64,000 nucleotides of DNA from Mycobacteroides sp. CBMA 271 (GTDB lineage Bacteria > Actinomycetota > Actinomycetes > Mycobacteriales > Mycobacteriaceae): assembly GCF_009729205.1 (NCBI RefSeq), contig NZ_VTHB01000001.1, positions 124,001-188,000 on the forward strand. Reading direction: 5' to 3'. Positions 19,360 through 27,960 of this stretch are shown one piece after another. Positions within the stretch are counted from its first letter, which is position 1; each line of letters begins with the position of its first letter. Below the pieces are notes generated by a model. The model ran no database searches. It was not told the origin of the DNA and saw only the letters and a list, made by a program, of their open reading frames with translations. A program made the position numbers and the translations under genes.

Positions 19360-19516
19360 CGCTAGGCGTTTTGGCCCGAGAGCTGGGTCTCTAGTCCGCG
19401 CATGCGCTGCGAAACCACCTGTGTGATGCCGTCATCACGCATGCTGACGCCGTAGAGCGCGTCGGCGACCTCCATGGTCGGCTTCTGGTGGGTGATGACG
19501 ATGAGCTGCGACTTCT
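19360..19516. repeat. smc 3' end (copy 2, native) of the direct repeat
   Basis: The intact counterpart of the degenerate repeat at 18521-18624. It is part of the smc coding sequence (last about 50 codons) and marks the right boundary of the inserted lipoprotein segment. Confidence 0.8.
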
Positions 19517-22500
19517 CGCGTAACTGCTCGAACAGACCGATCAGGCGCTGCAGGTTGACATCATCGAGCGCGGCCTCGACCTCGTCCATGACGTAGAAGG
19601 GCGAGGGCCTGGCCCGGAAGATCGCCACCAACATGGCCACGGCGGTCAGCGACTTCTCACCACCGGAGAGCAGCGACAGGCGCTTGACCTTCTTGCCGGG
19701 CGGTCGCGCCTCCACCTCGATGCCCGTGGTGAGCATGTCGTTGGGGTCGGTGAGCACCAGCCGCCCCTCACCTCCAGGGAATAGCGACGCGAACACACCC
19801 TTGAACTCATGCTCTACGTCGGCATAGGCCTCGGTGAACACCTGCAGAATGCGCTCGTCCACATCGGCCACGACCTCAAGCAGATCCTTGCGGGCGGCCT
19901 TGACGTCCTCAAGCTGCGTGGACAAGAAGTTGTATCGCTCCTCCAGCGCCGCAAACTCTTCCAGGGCAAGGGGATTCACCTTGCCCAGCTCGCGTAGATC
20001 CTTCTCGGCACGCTTGGCTCGGCGCTCCTGGGTGTCCCTGTCGAACGGCATCGGCTGGGGTGCGCTCACCTGCTCGCCGCGTTCGCGAGCCTGCTCGAAC
20101 TCGTCGATCTCTTGCTGAGTGGGCGGCAGTTCCACATGCGGACCGTATTCGGCGATGAGATCATCAGCGGCCATGCCGAACTGTTCGAGCACATGCTCCG
20201 AGAGCTGCTCGATGCGCATCGCCGCTTGAGCTTTCGCGACCTCATCGCGGTGCAGCGCGTCCGTCAATCGAGCTTGACTCTGGGCATGTTCGCGGACTTC
20301 CTCACGCACGGCACTCAGGGCCGCCGTGTGCTGCGCACGAGTCGCACCAAGTTGGTCACGACGCGCCGACGCGGCGGCCACCACATGTTCGAGACGGGCC
20401 GCTACCTCGTTGCCAACGGCAGCGACTGTGCTCGCCATAGCGGCCGCGCGCATCCGGGCGGCCGCGGCTCGCTCGGACCGGACACGTGCCTCGCGCTCCG
20501 CTGTTGCGGCCCGGCGCAACGAGTCGGCTTTACCCCGAACGGAATTCACCCGCTCCTCGGAGGTGCGTACAGCCAGGCGCGCCTCGATCTCCACAGAACG
20601 AGCCTCTTCGAGCTCGATGGCCATGTCGTCGCGATCCACGGGCTCGTCATCGAACAGGTTGGGAGCCTCTTCGGCGTTGCGCAGCCGGCTCTCGACCTCG
20701 GCCAGCTCTTCCATGGTCTTGGCTCGACCAACTTCCAGCTGATCGCGTTGCTGCGTCAGCTTTTTCACCTCATTTTCGGCAGCGCGTGCGTCTTGACCCA
20801 CGCGGCCCAGCTGCTCATACACCGCCGAGATCGCCGCATCGGATTCGTTGAGCGCGGCCAGCGCCTGCTCGGCGGTGTCCTGACGCGCGGTCTGCTCGGC
20901 GAGGGCGCCGGCCAGCGCTGCGGAAATCTCGCCCACCTGAGTTTCGGTGGCCCGCAATTCTTTCTGCGCCGCTTCGATCGCCGCCTGGACCTCTAGGGTG
21001 CTCTGCTTCTTGTCCGATCCGCCGGCGACCCACCCGGAGCCCACCCGGTCGCCGTCGACGGTCACCGCGCGCAGCAACGGGTTACCCAGCACCACCTCGA
21101 TGGCCGCGCCGAGCTCGTCGACCACCACCACCGAGGCCAGCATCGCCGAGATGGCGCCCACCAATCGGTCCGGCGCGTCAACCAGGTCGGTGGCCCAATG
21201 CGCGCCCTGCGGCAGTGTGACCTGCGGTCGTGTATGCGCATGAGCGGGCCACTCGCCGAAGACGATCGCCGCCCGGCCGCCGTCGGAGGCTTTTAGGGCG
21301 GCTACCGCAGCCTGCGCCGCCGCGGGATTCTCGGCGGCTACCGCGTCGGCGGCCGGTCCCATCGCCGCCGCGATGGCGCCCTGGTATCCCGTCCGCACCT
21401 TCACCAGCTGTGCGATGGACCCGAAGATTCCTGCGCCGCGGCGGTTCTCGGTGAGCCATGCCGACCCGTCCTTGCGCTCGAGACCGATGGCCAGCGCATC
21501 GATGCGCGCCTTGAGCGAGGCGATCTGCCTTTCGGCCTGCCGTTCGGCCGACTGCAGCTCGGCGACCCGCTCATTGGCGATCGACAGCGCCGAGACCGAG
21601 CGCTCGTGGTGCTCGTCGAGTCCGACCTCGCCTTGGTCGAGCTCGGTGACGCGCGCCCGCACGGTGTCGAACTCGGTCTGCGCCACCTCACCGCGCACGG
21701 TCGCCTCCCCGATCGTCTCGGTGAGCCGGTCCGCCTGGCTGTCAATGGATTCCAACCGGGTGCGCATGGTGTCGACCTGGCCGGTGAGCCGGGCCAGACC
21801 TTCACGACGATCGGCCTCCGCGGCGACGGCCGCCAAGTGCTGTCGCTGTGCCTGGGCGACGGCGGCTTCTCTGGCGGAGAGCTCGGCCTTCGCCGCGGCG
21901 AGCTGCTCGGTGACCGTCTCCAGCTGCGCGATAAGCAGACGCTCCTGCTCGGCGACGCGCTCGGCCTGCGCCTCCAGCTCCTCCGGATCGGGTCCGGTCG
22001 GCGTGGCCGTCACCTCGTCGAGATGGCTGGCCCGCTCCCCGGCGATCCGGACGGTGGCGCTCACCCGCTCGGCGAGAGCCGACAGCCGGAACCAGGTCTG
22101 CTGGGCCAGCTCTGCCTGGGGCATCAATTCACCCAGCGCCGTCTCGTGCTCGGCCAGCAGCGCGGTGGCCACATCGAGCTTGTCGGTGATCTCCGCGTGT
22201 TCCTTGCGCAGTGTCGTCTCGGCGTCGTTGGTGCCATCGAAATCCGCCCGGCGCGCCACCAGGTCATCGGCGGCCAAACGCAGCCGCGAATCCCGTAGAT
22301 CGGCCTGCACGGTGGCGGCACGGCGCGCGACTTCTGCTTGGCGTCCAAGGGGTTTGAGCTGGCGCCGAAGCTCAGTAGTGAGGTCGGTGAGCCGGGCCAG
22401 GTTGGCGGCCATCGACTCCAGCTTGCGGACCGCCTTTTCCTTGCGCCTGCGGTGCTTGAGGACCCCGGCCGCCTCCTCGATGAAGGCGCGGCGATCTTCC

Positions 22501-22961
22501 GGACGCGACTCCAGAATCTGTGACAACCGTCCCTGCCCGACGATGACGTGCATTTCCCGGCCGATGCCCGAGTCGGACAGCAGTTCCTGAACGTCCATCA
22601 GGCGGCAGCTCTGGCCGTTGATCTCGTACTCCCCGGCACCGTCCCGGAACATCCGGCGGGTGATGGACACCTCGGAGTATTCGATGGGCAGCGCGTGATC
22701 TGAGTTGTCGATCGTCAAGGTGACCTCGGCGCGGCCCAGCGGGGCTCGGGTCGACGTGCCCGCGAAGATGACGTCTTCCATCTTGCCGCCGCGCAGGGCC
22801 TTGGCTCCCTGCTCACCCATCACCCAGGACAGGGCGTCCACGACGTTGGATTTCCCGGAGCCGTTGGGGCCCACCACGCAGGTAATACCCGGTTCCAAGC
22901 GCAGAGTCGTCGGCGAAGCAAAGGACTTGAAGCCCTTCAGCGTCAGACTCTTGAGGTGCAC
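19362..22961 (-). CDS. smc: Chromosome segregation protein SMC
   Basis: A 1199-residue condensin subunit from GTG 22959-22961 ([14 protein letters not shown]). N-terminal Walker A is [16 protein letters not shown]. Two long coiled coils surround a flexible hinge (about residues 500-650). The C-terminal head has the signature [15 protein letters not shown] and Walker [14 protein letters not shown]. It compacts and resolves sister chromosomes with ScpAB. It leads into acyP-osmC as in M. tuberculosis (Rv2922c-Rv2923c). Its 3' end is partly duplicated about 840 bp downstream. Confidence 0.97.
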   Translation of the reverse strand: MHLKSLTLKGFKSFASPTTLRLEPGITCVVGPNGSGKSNVVDALSWVMGEQGAKALRGGKMEDVIFAGTSTRAPLGRAEVTLTIDNSDHALPIEYSEVSITRRMFRDGAGEYEINGQSCRLMDVQELLSDSGIGREMHVIVGQGRLSQILESRPEDRRAFIEEAAGVLKHRRRKEKAVRKLESMAANLARLTDLTTELRRQLKPLGRQAEVARRAATVQADLRDSRLRLAADDLVARRADFDGTNDAETTLRKEHAEITDKLDVATALLAEHETALGELMPQAELAQQTWFRLSALAERVSATVRIAGERASHLDEVTATPTGPDPEELEAQAERVAEQERLLIAQLETVTEQLAAAKAELSAREAAVAQAQRQHLAAVAAEADRREGLARLTGQVDTMRTRLESIDSQADRLTETIGEATVRGEVAQTEFDTVRARVTELDQGEVGLDEHHERSVSALSIANERVAELQSAERQAERQIASLKARIDALAIGLERKDGSAWLTENRRGAGIFGSIAQLVKVRTGYQGAIAAAMGPAADAVAAENPAAAQAAVAALKASDGGRAAIVFGEWPAHAHTRPQVTLPQGAHWATDLVDAPDRLVGAISAMLASVVVVDELGAAIEVVLGNPLLRAVTVDGDRVGSGWVAGGSDKKQSTLEVQAAIEAAQKELRATETQVGEISAALAGALAEQTARQDTAEQALAALNESDAAISAVYEQLGRVGQDARAAENEVKKLTQQRDQLEVGRAKTMEELAEVESRLRNAEEAPNLFDDEPVDRDDMAIELEEARSVEIEARLAVRTSEERVNSVRGKADSLRRAATAEREARVRSERAAAARMRAAAMASTVAAVGNEVAARLEHVVAAASARRDQLGATRAQHTAALSAVREEVREHAQSQARLTDALHRDEVAKAQAAMRIEQLSEHVLEQFGMAADDLIAEYGPHVELPPTQQEIDEFEQARERGEQVSAPQPMPFDRDTQERRAKRAEKDLRELGKVNPLALEEFAALEERYNFLSTQLEDVKAARKDLLEVVADVDERILQVFTEAYADVEHEFKGVFASLFPGGEGRLVLTDPNDMLTTGIEVEARPPGKKVKRLSLLSGGEKSLTAVAMLVAIFRARPSPFYVMDEVEAALDDVNLQRLIGLFEQLREKSQLIVITHQKPTMEVADALYGVSMRDDGITQVVSQRMRGLETQLSGQNA

Positions 22962-22982
22962 AGCGGGCCAGAGTACCTGCTG

Positions 22983-23001
22983 ATGAACCGCTTGGGCGAA
23001 G
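22983..23001 (-). repeat. Dispersed 19-bp repeat, variant copy between acyP and smc
   Basis: On the plus strand ATGAACCGCTTGGGCGAAG, differing at two positions from the tandem copies at 60171 and 60202. It lies in the 59-bp gap between smc start and acyP stop. One of at least six loci of this repeat in the window. Confidence 0.45.
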
Positions 23002-23020
23002 AGAAACAGCCCTCGCGAAG

Positions 23021-23317
23021 CTAACGTTCGCTAAACCCGGAGATGGGCTCGCCGGGCTCGTGCCAGCTGTCCACCACGAGATCTACCCGACCTGGTGTTT
23101 CGCCGCTGTTCAACTTGGCAAGCAGTTGTTCACACGCTGATTTCTCCCCCCGCGCGACCACATGTACCCGGCCGTCGCGCGTGTTCGCGGCGTAGCCGGT
23201 CAGGCCGAATTCGAGGGCGCGGGACCGCACCCACCAGCGGAACCCGACCCCCTGAACGTGGCCGTGTACCCAAGCGTCGAGACGGGTATCCCCGGCATCT
23301 GCTACCGGTCTTCGCAC
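23021..23317 (-). CDS. acyP: Acylphosphatase
   Basis: A 98-residue acylphosphatase. The catalytic loop [12 protein letters not shown] supplies the phosphate-binding arginine, and [11 protein letters not shown] holds the catalytic asparagine region. It hydrolyses acyl phosphates such as 1,3-bisphosphoglycerate and acetyl phosphate in vitro. GTG start at 23315-23317 lies inside the 3' end of osmC (16-bp overlap) and within a copy of the dispersed repeat, so its first residues (MRRPVADAG) differ from relatives. Upstream of smc in the same orientation, likely one transcript. Confidence 0.9.
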   Translation of the reverse strand: MRRPVADAGDTRLDAWVHGHVQGVGFRWWVRSRALEFGLTGYAANTRDGRVHVVARGEKSACEQLLAKLNSGETPGRVDLVVDSWHEPGEPISGFSER

Positions 23318-23724
23318 AAGCGCTCATCCACCACGAAATTCACCTCGGCTCCCGCCTTCAAGGTGCGCCCCACGGTGCATACCTGATCGACGGCGCGTTC
23401 CACGACGGTGAGGACCCGCTCACGCTCCTCCGGGCTCAGCTCGCTCAGGTCGATAACCATCTTTTCGGCGAGGACGGGGTAGCGCTCCTGTTCCCGGTCG
23501 GCCGGGCCGTCGACCTCGATGCGCACCTGGTAGTCCTCGCCGAGACGACGCGCCAGGGGCTGGTCACTGGACATTCCGCTGCAGGCCGCCAAGGCGATCT
23601 TGAGGAGCTCGCCGGGGGTGAACACCCCGTCGATGGTCTCCGAACCGATCAGCACTTCGGCACCTCGGGAGCTGTATCCCGTGTAGCGCCGATTGCCCGT
23701 ACGCTCTACCCATAATGACGTCAC
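23302..23724 (-). CDS. OsmC-family protein
   Basis: A 140-residue OsmC/Ohr-fold protein, orthologous in position to Rv2923c. It starts GTG 23722-23724 (MTSLWVERTGNRRYTG), with ELLKIALAACSGM carrying the first redox cysteine and VERAVDQVCTVGRTL the second. Such proteins reduce organic or fatty-acid hydroperoxides through a cysteine pair. The C-terminal tail DERLCEDR is encoded by the dispersed repeat, so it is lineage-specific. The start overlaps head-to-head with a divergent secreted-protein gene by 10 bp. Confidence 0.88.
   Translation of the reverse strand: MTSLWVERTGNRRYTGYSSRGAEVLIGSETIDGVFTPGELLKIALAACSGMSSDQPLARRLGEDYQVRIEVDGPADREQERYPVLAEKMVIDLSELSPEERERVLTVVERAVDQVCTVGRTLKAGAEVNFVVDERLCEDR
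23310..23327 (-). repeat. Dispersed repeat copy inside the osmC/acyP junction
   Basis: CTTCGCACAAGCGCTCAT on the plus strand; one mismatch from the CTTCGCGCAAGCGCTCAT consensus. It encodes the last residues of OsmC and contains the GTG start codon of acyP. Confidence 0.55.
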
Positions 23725-24158
23725 GCACGCAATGCTATGTAACCGCCGCTATCACAGCGGTGGCGACGCTCTGCGTGTCAAACCTGTTTGCGCCAACTGC
23801 AGCCGCCGAGCCGGTCGTGACGCTAGAGTCACTACTGCTGCGTCCGTACAGCGAGGTGCGGGCGCAGTTGTTATCTGGCTCGTGGGGCCCGCGCATCGAA
23901 GAGCTGGTGTACGTCCCCCCGGGGGAGCCGAAAATCGTGCCCACTTCCGCGGAGCGGCAGTCGTACACGGTGGTGGACACGTGTTTCACCAAACGGATCA
24001 CCCCGATGGGCATCTACCTGCTGCTCGCCAAGCCCGAAACCGTGGAAAGAATCGGCGCCGACCAGTTCAAAGCGAGCTACGGCAAGCTGGTACCCACCTA
24101 CCGGCCCGGATGCGATCCCGATATCCAACAGATCGACCTCGGTCGGCCACCCTTCTGA
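23715..24158 (+). CDS. Secreted hypothetical protein with one cysteine pair
   Basis: A 147-residue protein from ATG 23715. A Sec signal peptide (MTSRTQCYVTAAITAVATLC to APTAAA) is probably cut after residue 31. The mature protein contains SEVRAQLLSGSWGPRIEELV and two cysteines (VVDTCFTKR and RPGCDPD) likely joined as a disulfide. No family recognised. The start codon lies within the palindrome TGACGTCA shared with the divergent osmC start, so the two genes overlap by 10 bp. Confidence 0.65.
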   Translation: MTSRTQCYVTAAITAVATLCVSNLFAPTAAAEPVVTLESLLLRPYSEVRAQLLSGSWGPRIEELVYVPPGEPKIVPTSAERQSYTVVDTCFTKRITPMGIYLLLAKPETVERIGADQFKASYGKLVPTYRPGCDPDIQQIDLGRPPF

Positions 24159-24177
24159 CACCACGGGGTTGTCGGCC

Positions 24178-24195
24178 CTTCGCGCGAGCGCTCAT
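24178..24195 (-). repeat. Dispersed repeat copy at the kdpE stop
   Basis: CTTCGCGCGAGCGCTCAT on the plus strand. It abuts the kdpE stop codon (24195-24197) and fills most of the gap to the convergent secreted-protein gene. Confidence 0.6.
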
Positions 24196-24869
24196 CACTC
24201 CTGGAAGCGGTACCCCATGCCCGCCTCGGTGAGTAGATGTTTGGGGTGGGCCGGATCGATTTCTAGTTTGCGCCGCAGCTGCGCGAGATACACACGCAGG
24301 TAATGGGTTTCGGAGCTGTATGCCGGCCCCCAGACCTCGTGCAGCAGTTCCTTCTGTCCCACCAGCTTTCCGCGATTGCGCACCAGCACGGCCAGCATCG
24401 ACCATTCGGTGGGCGTCAGGTGCACCTCCGTCCCGTTGCGGATCACCTTGTGCGAGGACAGATCCACATCGAAGGTCTCGGTGTGCACCACCGGTTCGGT
24501 GCTATCGGGTGTGCCACGGCGCACCGCGGCTCGCAGCCGAGCCAGAAACTCGTCCATGCCAAAGGGTTTGGTCACGTAGTCGTCGGCACCAGCATCGAGC
24601 GCCTCTACCTTGTCGGCCGAATCGGTCCGCGCCGACAGCACGATCACGGGCACATCCGTCCAACCGCGCAGCCCGGCCAGTACCTCGGTGCCGTCCATAT
24701 CCGGCAGACCGAGATCCAGGATCACCACCTCGGGCTGGGTCTCCGCCGCAGCGCGCAGCGCACCGGCCCCGGACGAGGCCGTCACCACGTCATATCCGCG
24801 CGCCGACAGGTTGATCCGAAGGGCGCGCAGGATCTGCGGCTCGTCGTCCACCACCAGCACTCGCGTCAC
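24195..24869 (-). CDS. kdpE: Response regulator KdpE
   Basis: A 224-residue OmpR-type regulator. The receiver domain has VVDDE, the phospho-acceptor Asp52 in ILDLGLPDMDG, VIVLSAR and the Lys of YVTKPFGMDE. The winged-helix DNA-binding domain (about 130-224) ends LTEAGMGYRFQE. With KdpD it induces kdpFABC when potassium is scarce. Its start overlaps the kdpD stop by 4 bp (ATGA), giving translational coupling. Confidence 0.95.
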   Translation of the reverse strand: MTRVLVVDDEPQILRALRINLSARGYDVVTASSGAGALRAAAETQPEVVILDLGLPDMDGTEVLAGLRGWTDVPVIVLSARTDSADKVEALDAGADDYVTKPFGMDEFLARLRAAVRRGTPDSTEPVVHTETFDVDLSSHKVIRNGTEVHLTPTEWSMLAVLVRNRGKLVGQKELLHEVWGPAYSSETHYLRVYLAQLRRKLEIDPAHPKHLLTEAGMGYRFQE

Positions 24870-27346
24870 CGGATCCCTCCACCAGCACTGGGTAGATCAA
24901 CGATCATGGTCAGACCGCCGCCTGCCGTGTCGGTCGCGTTCACCGTGCCCTCCATCGCTTCTACAAAACCCTTCACCACCGAAAGACCAAGTCCCACACC
25001 AACCGTGTTGTCACGGTCACCAAGCCGTTGGAAGGCCTCGAACGCCGCACCGCGTCTTGATGCGTCCAATCCCTTGCCGTGGTCGGCGACGATCACCAGG
25101 GTGCGGTCCTCCACCTCCTCATAGCTGACCAGCACCTGCGCCTGTGAGTATCGCAGTGCATTGTCGACGATGTTGGCTAAGACGCGCTCGAGCAGGCCAG
25201 GATCCGCTAGCACCACTGCGCCGTTCAGCTCCAGCTGTACGCGCTTGCGGTCATTCTCGGTGGCACCGAGCAGCGCCCGCTGCGCGATCTCCTCGACGTA
25301 CACCGGCACCGCACGAGGCTTGACGACCCCCGCAGCCAGGCGCGACGAGTCCAGCAGATTACCCACCAACGCCGTGAGTTGATCGGTCGACTCTTCCACG
25401 GTGGCAAGCAGTTCCGCGGTGTCCTCCGGAGAGAACTCGATATCGGGGCTGCGCAGGCTCGATACGGCGGCCTTAACCGCCGCCAGCGGGGTGCGCAGGT
25501 CGTGACTGACCGCCGACAGCAGCGCGCGCCGCAGCCGGTCCGCCTCAGCGAGCGCCGAGGCCTGCGACGCCTCTTCGGCCAGTCGTGCCGAACGAACCAG
25601 GCCGACAGCCGTACCCGCGACCACCTGGAGTACGCGTGCGTCCGAAGACGGCACGGGCGGTCCATTCAGCGCCAGTGCGTACGCGCCGTCGTCCACCCGG
25701 AACACCGAGTCAGCCTCCGATTCCCTCGTGGGTGGGTGCGCTCCCACGGAGGCGATGGCGGGACCCTCTGCACACAGCAGGCTCACCGCCTCTTGGTTAT
25801 AGGTGGCGCGCACCCGTTCCAGCAGGGCCGAGAGGTCCGAGTTGACCAGGACCCCACCGGCGAAGAGCGCCAATAGTTCCGCCTCGCGGGAGGCGCGCCG
25901 GGCCTGTCGCGCCCGGGTGGCCGCCGCATCCACCAGGGCCGCGACCGCGACCGCGGTGACCATCATCATCAGGATGGTTAGGGCGTTGTCGGTCTCGCCA
26001 ATGGTGAAGCTGTATCGCGGCGCGACGAACAGAAAGTTGAGCAGCAGACCTGAGATGACCGCCGATACCAGCGCGGTCGACACGCCTCCGAGCAATGAAA
26101 CCGTCAGTACGGCAACAAGAAACAGGGCGCTCTTGCTGCCCACACCGAGTGCGGCGTCGAAGAAGTGAATGAACAAAGCGGTCGCCAACGGCACCAGGAT
26201 TGCGGCCAACCAGTTGATGATGAGCCGCTTACGCCCCTCCTGGGGCGTCGACCAACTGCGCAACGTTGCGGGCCGGGTGTGGCCGTGCGTCACCATGTGC
26301 ACATCGATGGCGCCGGAGTCGCGGATGACGGCTGCGGCCACACCCTCGTCGAAGATCCGGGCCCACCGGGACCGCCGGGAGGTACCGAGCACCAACTGGG
26401 TGGCATTGACCCCTCGCGCAAAGTCCAGCAGGGTCTGCGGCACGTCGTCTCCGGTGACGGCCTGCACCGAGGCGCCGATGTCGTTGGCCAATCGACGTAC
26501 CCGGGCCATGACCTCCGTGGAGGCCCCGACCAAGCCATCGCCGCGCACCACATGTACCACCAGCAGTTCGGCGCTGGACTTGGCAGCGATCCGGCTTGCC
26601 CTACGCACCAGGGTTTCCGATTCGGGTCCACCGGTGACCGCGACGACCACCCGCTCGCGCGCCTCCCAGGTCTTGGTGATCCTGTTATCGGAGCGATATT
26701 TGGCGAGCGCGGCATCCACCTGATCGGCGAGCCACAGCAGCGCCAGCTCCCGCAATGCGGTCAGGTTGCCGGTTCGAAAATAGTTACTCAGCGCCGAACC
26801 TACTCTCTCGGGCGCGTAAACGTTTCCGTGAACCATCCTGCGCCGCAAGGCCTCCGGCGTGATGTCGACGAGCTCGACCTGCTCGGCGCGGCGCACCACG
26901 GCGTCGGGCACTGTCTCACGCTGCACGATCCCGGTGATCTGTTCGACGACGTCGTTCAGGCTTTCGAGGTGCTGCACGTTGATGGTGGTCAGTACGTCGA
27001 TCCCGGCATCGAGAATCTCGTCGATGTCCTGCCAGCGCTTGGCATTCCGGCTGCCCGGCACGTTGGTATGGGCCATCTCGTCGATGAGCACCAGCGCCGG
27101 CTTACGTGTCAACACCGCGTCCACATCGAGCTCATACATGACGGTCCCGCGGTACGTCACCTCGCGCGGAGGGATGAGTTCAAGCCCGTCAAGCAGTTCG
27201 GCCGTCTTGTTGCGGCCGTGGGTCTCCACGGTGGCGGCGACCACGTCGGTACCGCGTCCGGCCCGACGGTGTGCCTCGTTGAGCATGGCGTAGGTCTTAC
27301 CTACCCCGGGTGCGGCCCCGAGATAGATCCGCAACGTCCCGCGCAC
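24866..27346 (-). CDS. kdpD: Potassium sensor histidine kinase KdpD
   Basis: An 826-residue kinase. The N-terminal KdpD domain carries the Walker-type GAAPGVGKTYAMLNE and DEMAHTNVPGSRN. A Usp-like domain (about 245-365) follows, then four closely spaced membrane helices (about 385-485), a GAF-like region, the phospho-acceptor His in AVSHDLRTPLAAV, and ATPase boxes (NIVDNALRYS, DHGKGLD, GVGLGLSVV). It senses potassium limitation and osmotic state and phosphorylates KdpE. First residues MRGTLRIYLG; 10 bp after the kdpC stop. Confidence 0.95.
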   Translation of the reverse strand: MRGTLRIYLGAAPGVGKTYAMLNEAHRRAGRGTDVVAATVETHGRNKTAELLDGLELIPPREVTYRGTVMYELDVDAVLTRKPALVLIDEMAHTNVPGSRNAKRWQDIDEILDAGIDVLTTINVQHLESLNDVVEQITGIVQRETVPDAVVRRAEQVELVDITPEALRRRMVHGNVYAPERVGSALSNYFRTGNLTALRELALLWLADQVDAALAKYRSDNRITKTWEARERVVVAVTGGPESETLVRRASRIAAKSSAELLVVHVVRGDGLVGASTEVMARVRRLANDIGASVQAVTGDDVPQTLLDFARGVNATQLVLGTSRRSRWARIFDEGVAAAVIRDSGAIDVHMVTHGHTRPATLRSWSTPQEGRKRLIINWLAAILVPLATALFIHFFDAALGVGSKSALFLVAVLTVSLLGGVSTALVSAVISGLLLNFLFVAPRYSFTIGETDNALTILMMMVTAVAVAALVDAAATRARQARRASREAELLALFAGGVLVNSDLSALLERVRATYNQEAVSLLCAEGPAIASVGAHPPTRESEADSVFRVDDGAYALALNGPPVPSSDARVLQVVAGTAVGLVRSARLAEEASQASALAEADRLRRALLSAVSHDLRTPLAAVKAAVSSLRSPDIEFSPEDTAELLATVEESTDQLTALVGNLLDSSRLAAGVVKPRAVPVYVEEIAQRALLGATENDRKRVQLELNGAVVLADPGLLERVLANIVDNALRYSQAQVLVSYEEVEDRTLVIVADHGKGLDASRRGAAFEAFQRLGDRDNTVGVGLGLSVVKGFVEAMEGTVNATDTAGGGLTMIVDLPSAGGGIR

Positions 27347-27356
27347 GCACTCTCCT

Positions 27357-27953
27357 TCATCGGCAGGGCGGGCCGGTGAGGCCCAGCGCCACGTTCAGCG
27401 TTGGCACGTTGACCCGCGGCTCCCCCAGGATGCCCCATTGCCGGGACGACGTGTGCGCATCCACGAGCTGTTTCACCCTGGCCTGGCTCAGGCCGACGGT
27501 GGCGGCGACCCGCGGGATCTGCAGTGCGGCATATTCGGGAGTGATGTCGGGATCCAAGCTAGAGCCGGAACCGGTCACCGCGTCGGCGGTAATCCGTGCG
27601 GGATCGACGCTCTCGCGCTGGGCGATGGTGGCGCGCCTCTTGTCGATATCCGCCTTGAGCTTCTCGCTATTGGGCCCCTGATTGGAGGGCGCGCCCGCGG
27701 CGGGATCGCCGCTGGCACGCGTGTGGAAGTAGGGATCAGAACCGGAGGCCTGCGGGTCCACCCCGATGATCGCCGAGCCGACCACGCAACCGTTCTTATC
27801 GGTGAGCGGTGAGCCCTCGGCCGAGGCCGAGTCGATACGCCCGAACAGCCACACCGTGGCCGGGTAAGCGATGCCGAGCACCACCGTCAGGGACAGCAGC
27901 ACCACCAGACCGGCCACACACTGGCGCAGCCATGCGATGACAACCTTACTCAT
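27357..27953 (-). CDS. kdpC: Potassium-transporting ATPase subunit C
   Basis: A 198-residue KdpC from ATG 27951-27953 (MSKVVIAWLRQC) with GGAG seven bases upstream. One N-terminal membrane helix (about 10-32, VLLSLTVVLGIAYPATVWLF), then the external domain with DPYFHTRAS and SGSSLDPDITPEYAALQ, a highly conserved KdpC segment. It stabilises the KdpA-KdpB complex and raises ATP affinity. An upstream reading to 27989 overlaps kdpB and is unlikely. Confidence 0.94.
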   Translation of the reverse strand: MSKVVIAWLRQCVAGLVVLLSLTVVLGIAYPATVWLFGRIDSASAEGSPLTDKNGCVVGSAIIGVDPQASGSDPYFHTRASGDPAAGAPSNQGPNSEKLKADIDKRRATIAQRESVDPARITADAVTGSGSSLDPDITPEYAALQIPRVAATVGLSQARVKQLVDAHTSSRQWGILGEPRVNVPTLNVALGLTGPPCR

Positions 27954-27960
27954 CTCCAAA

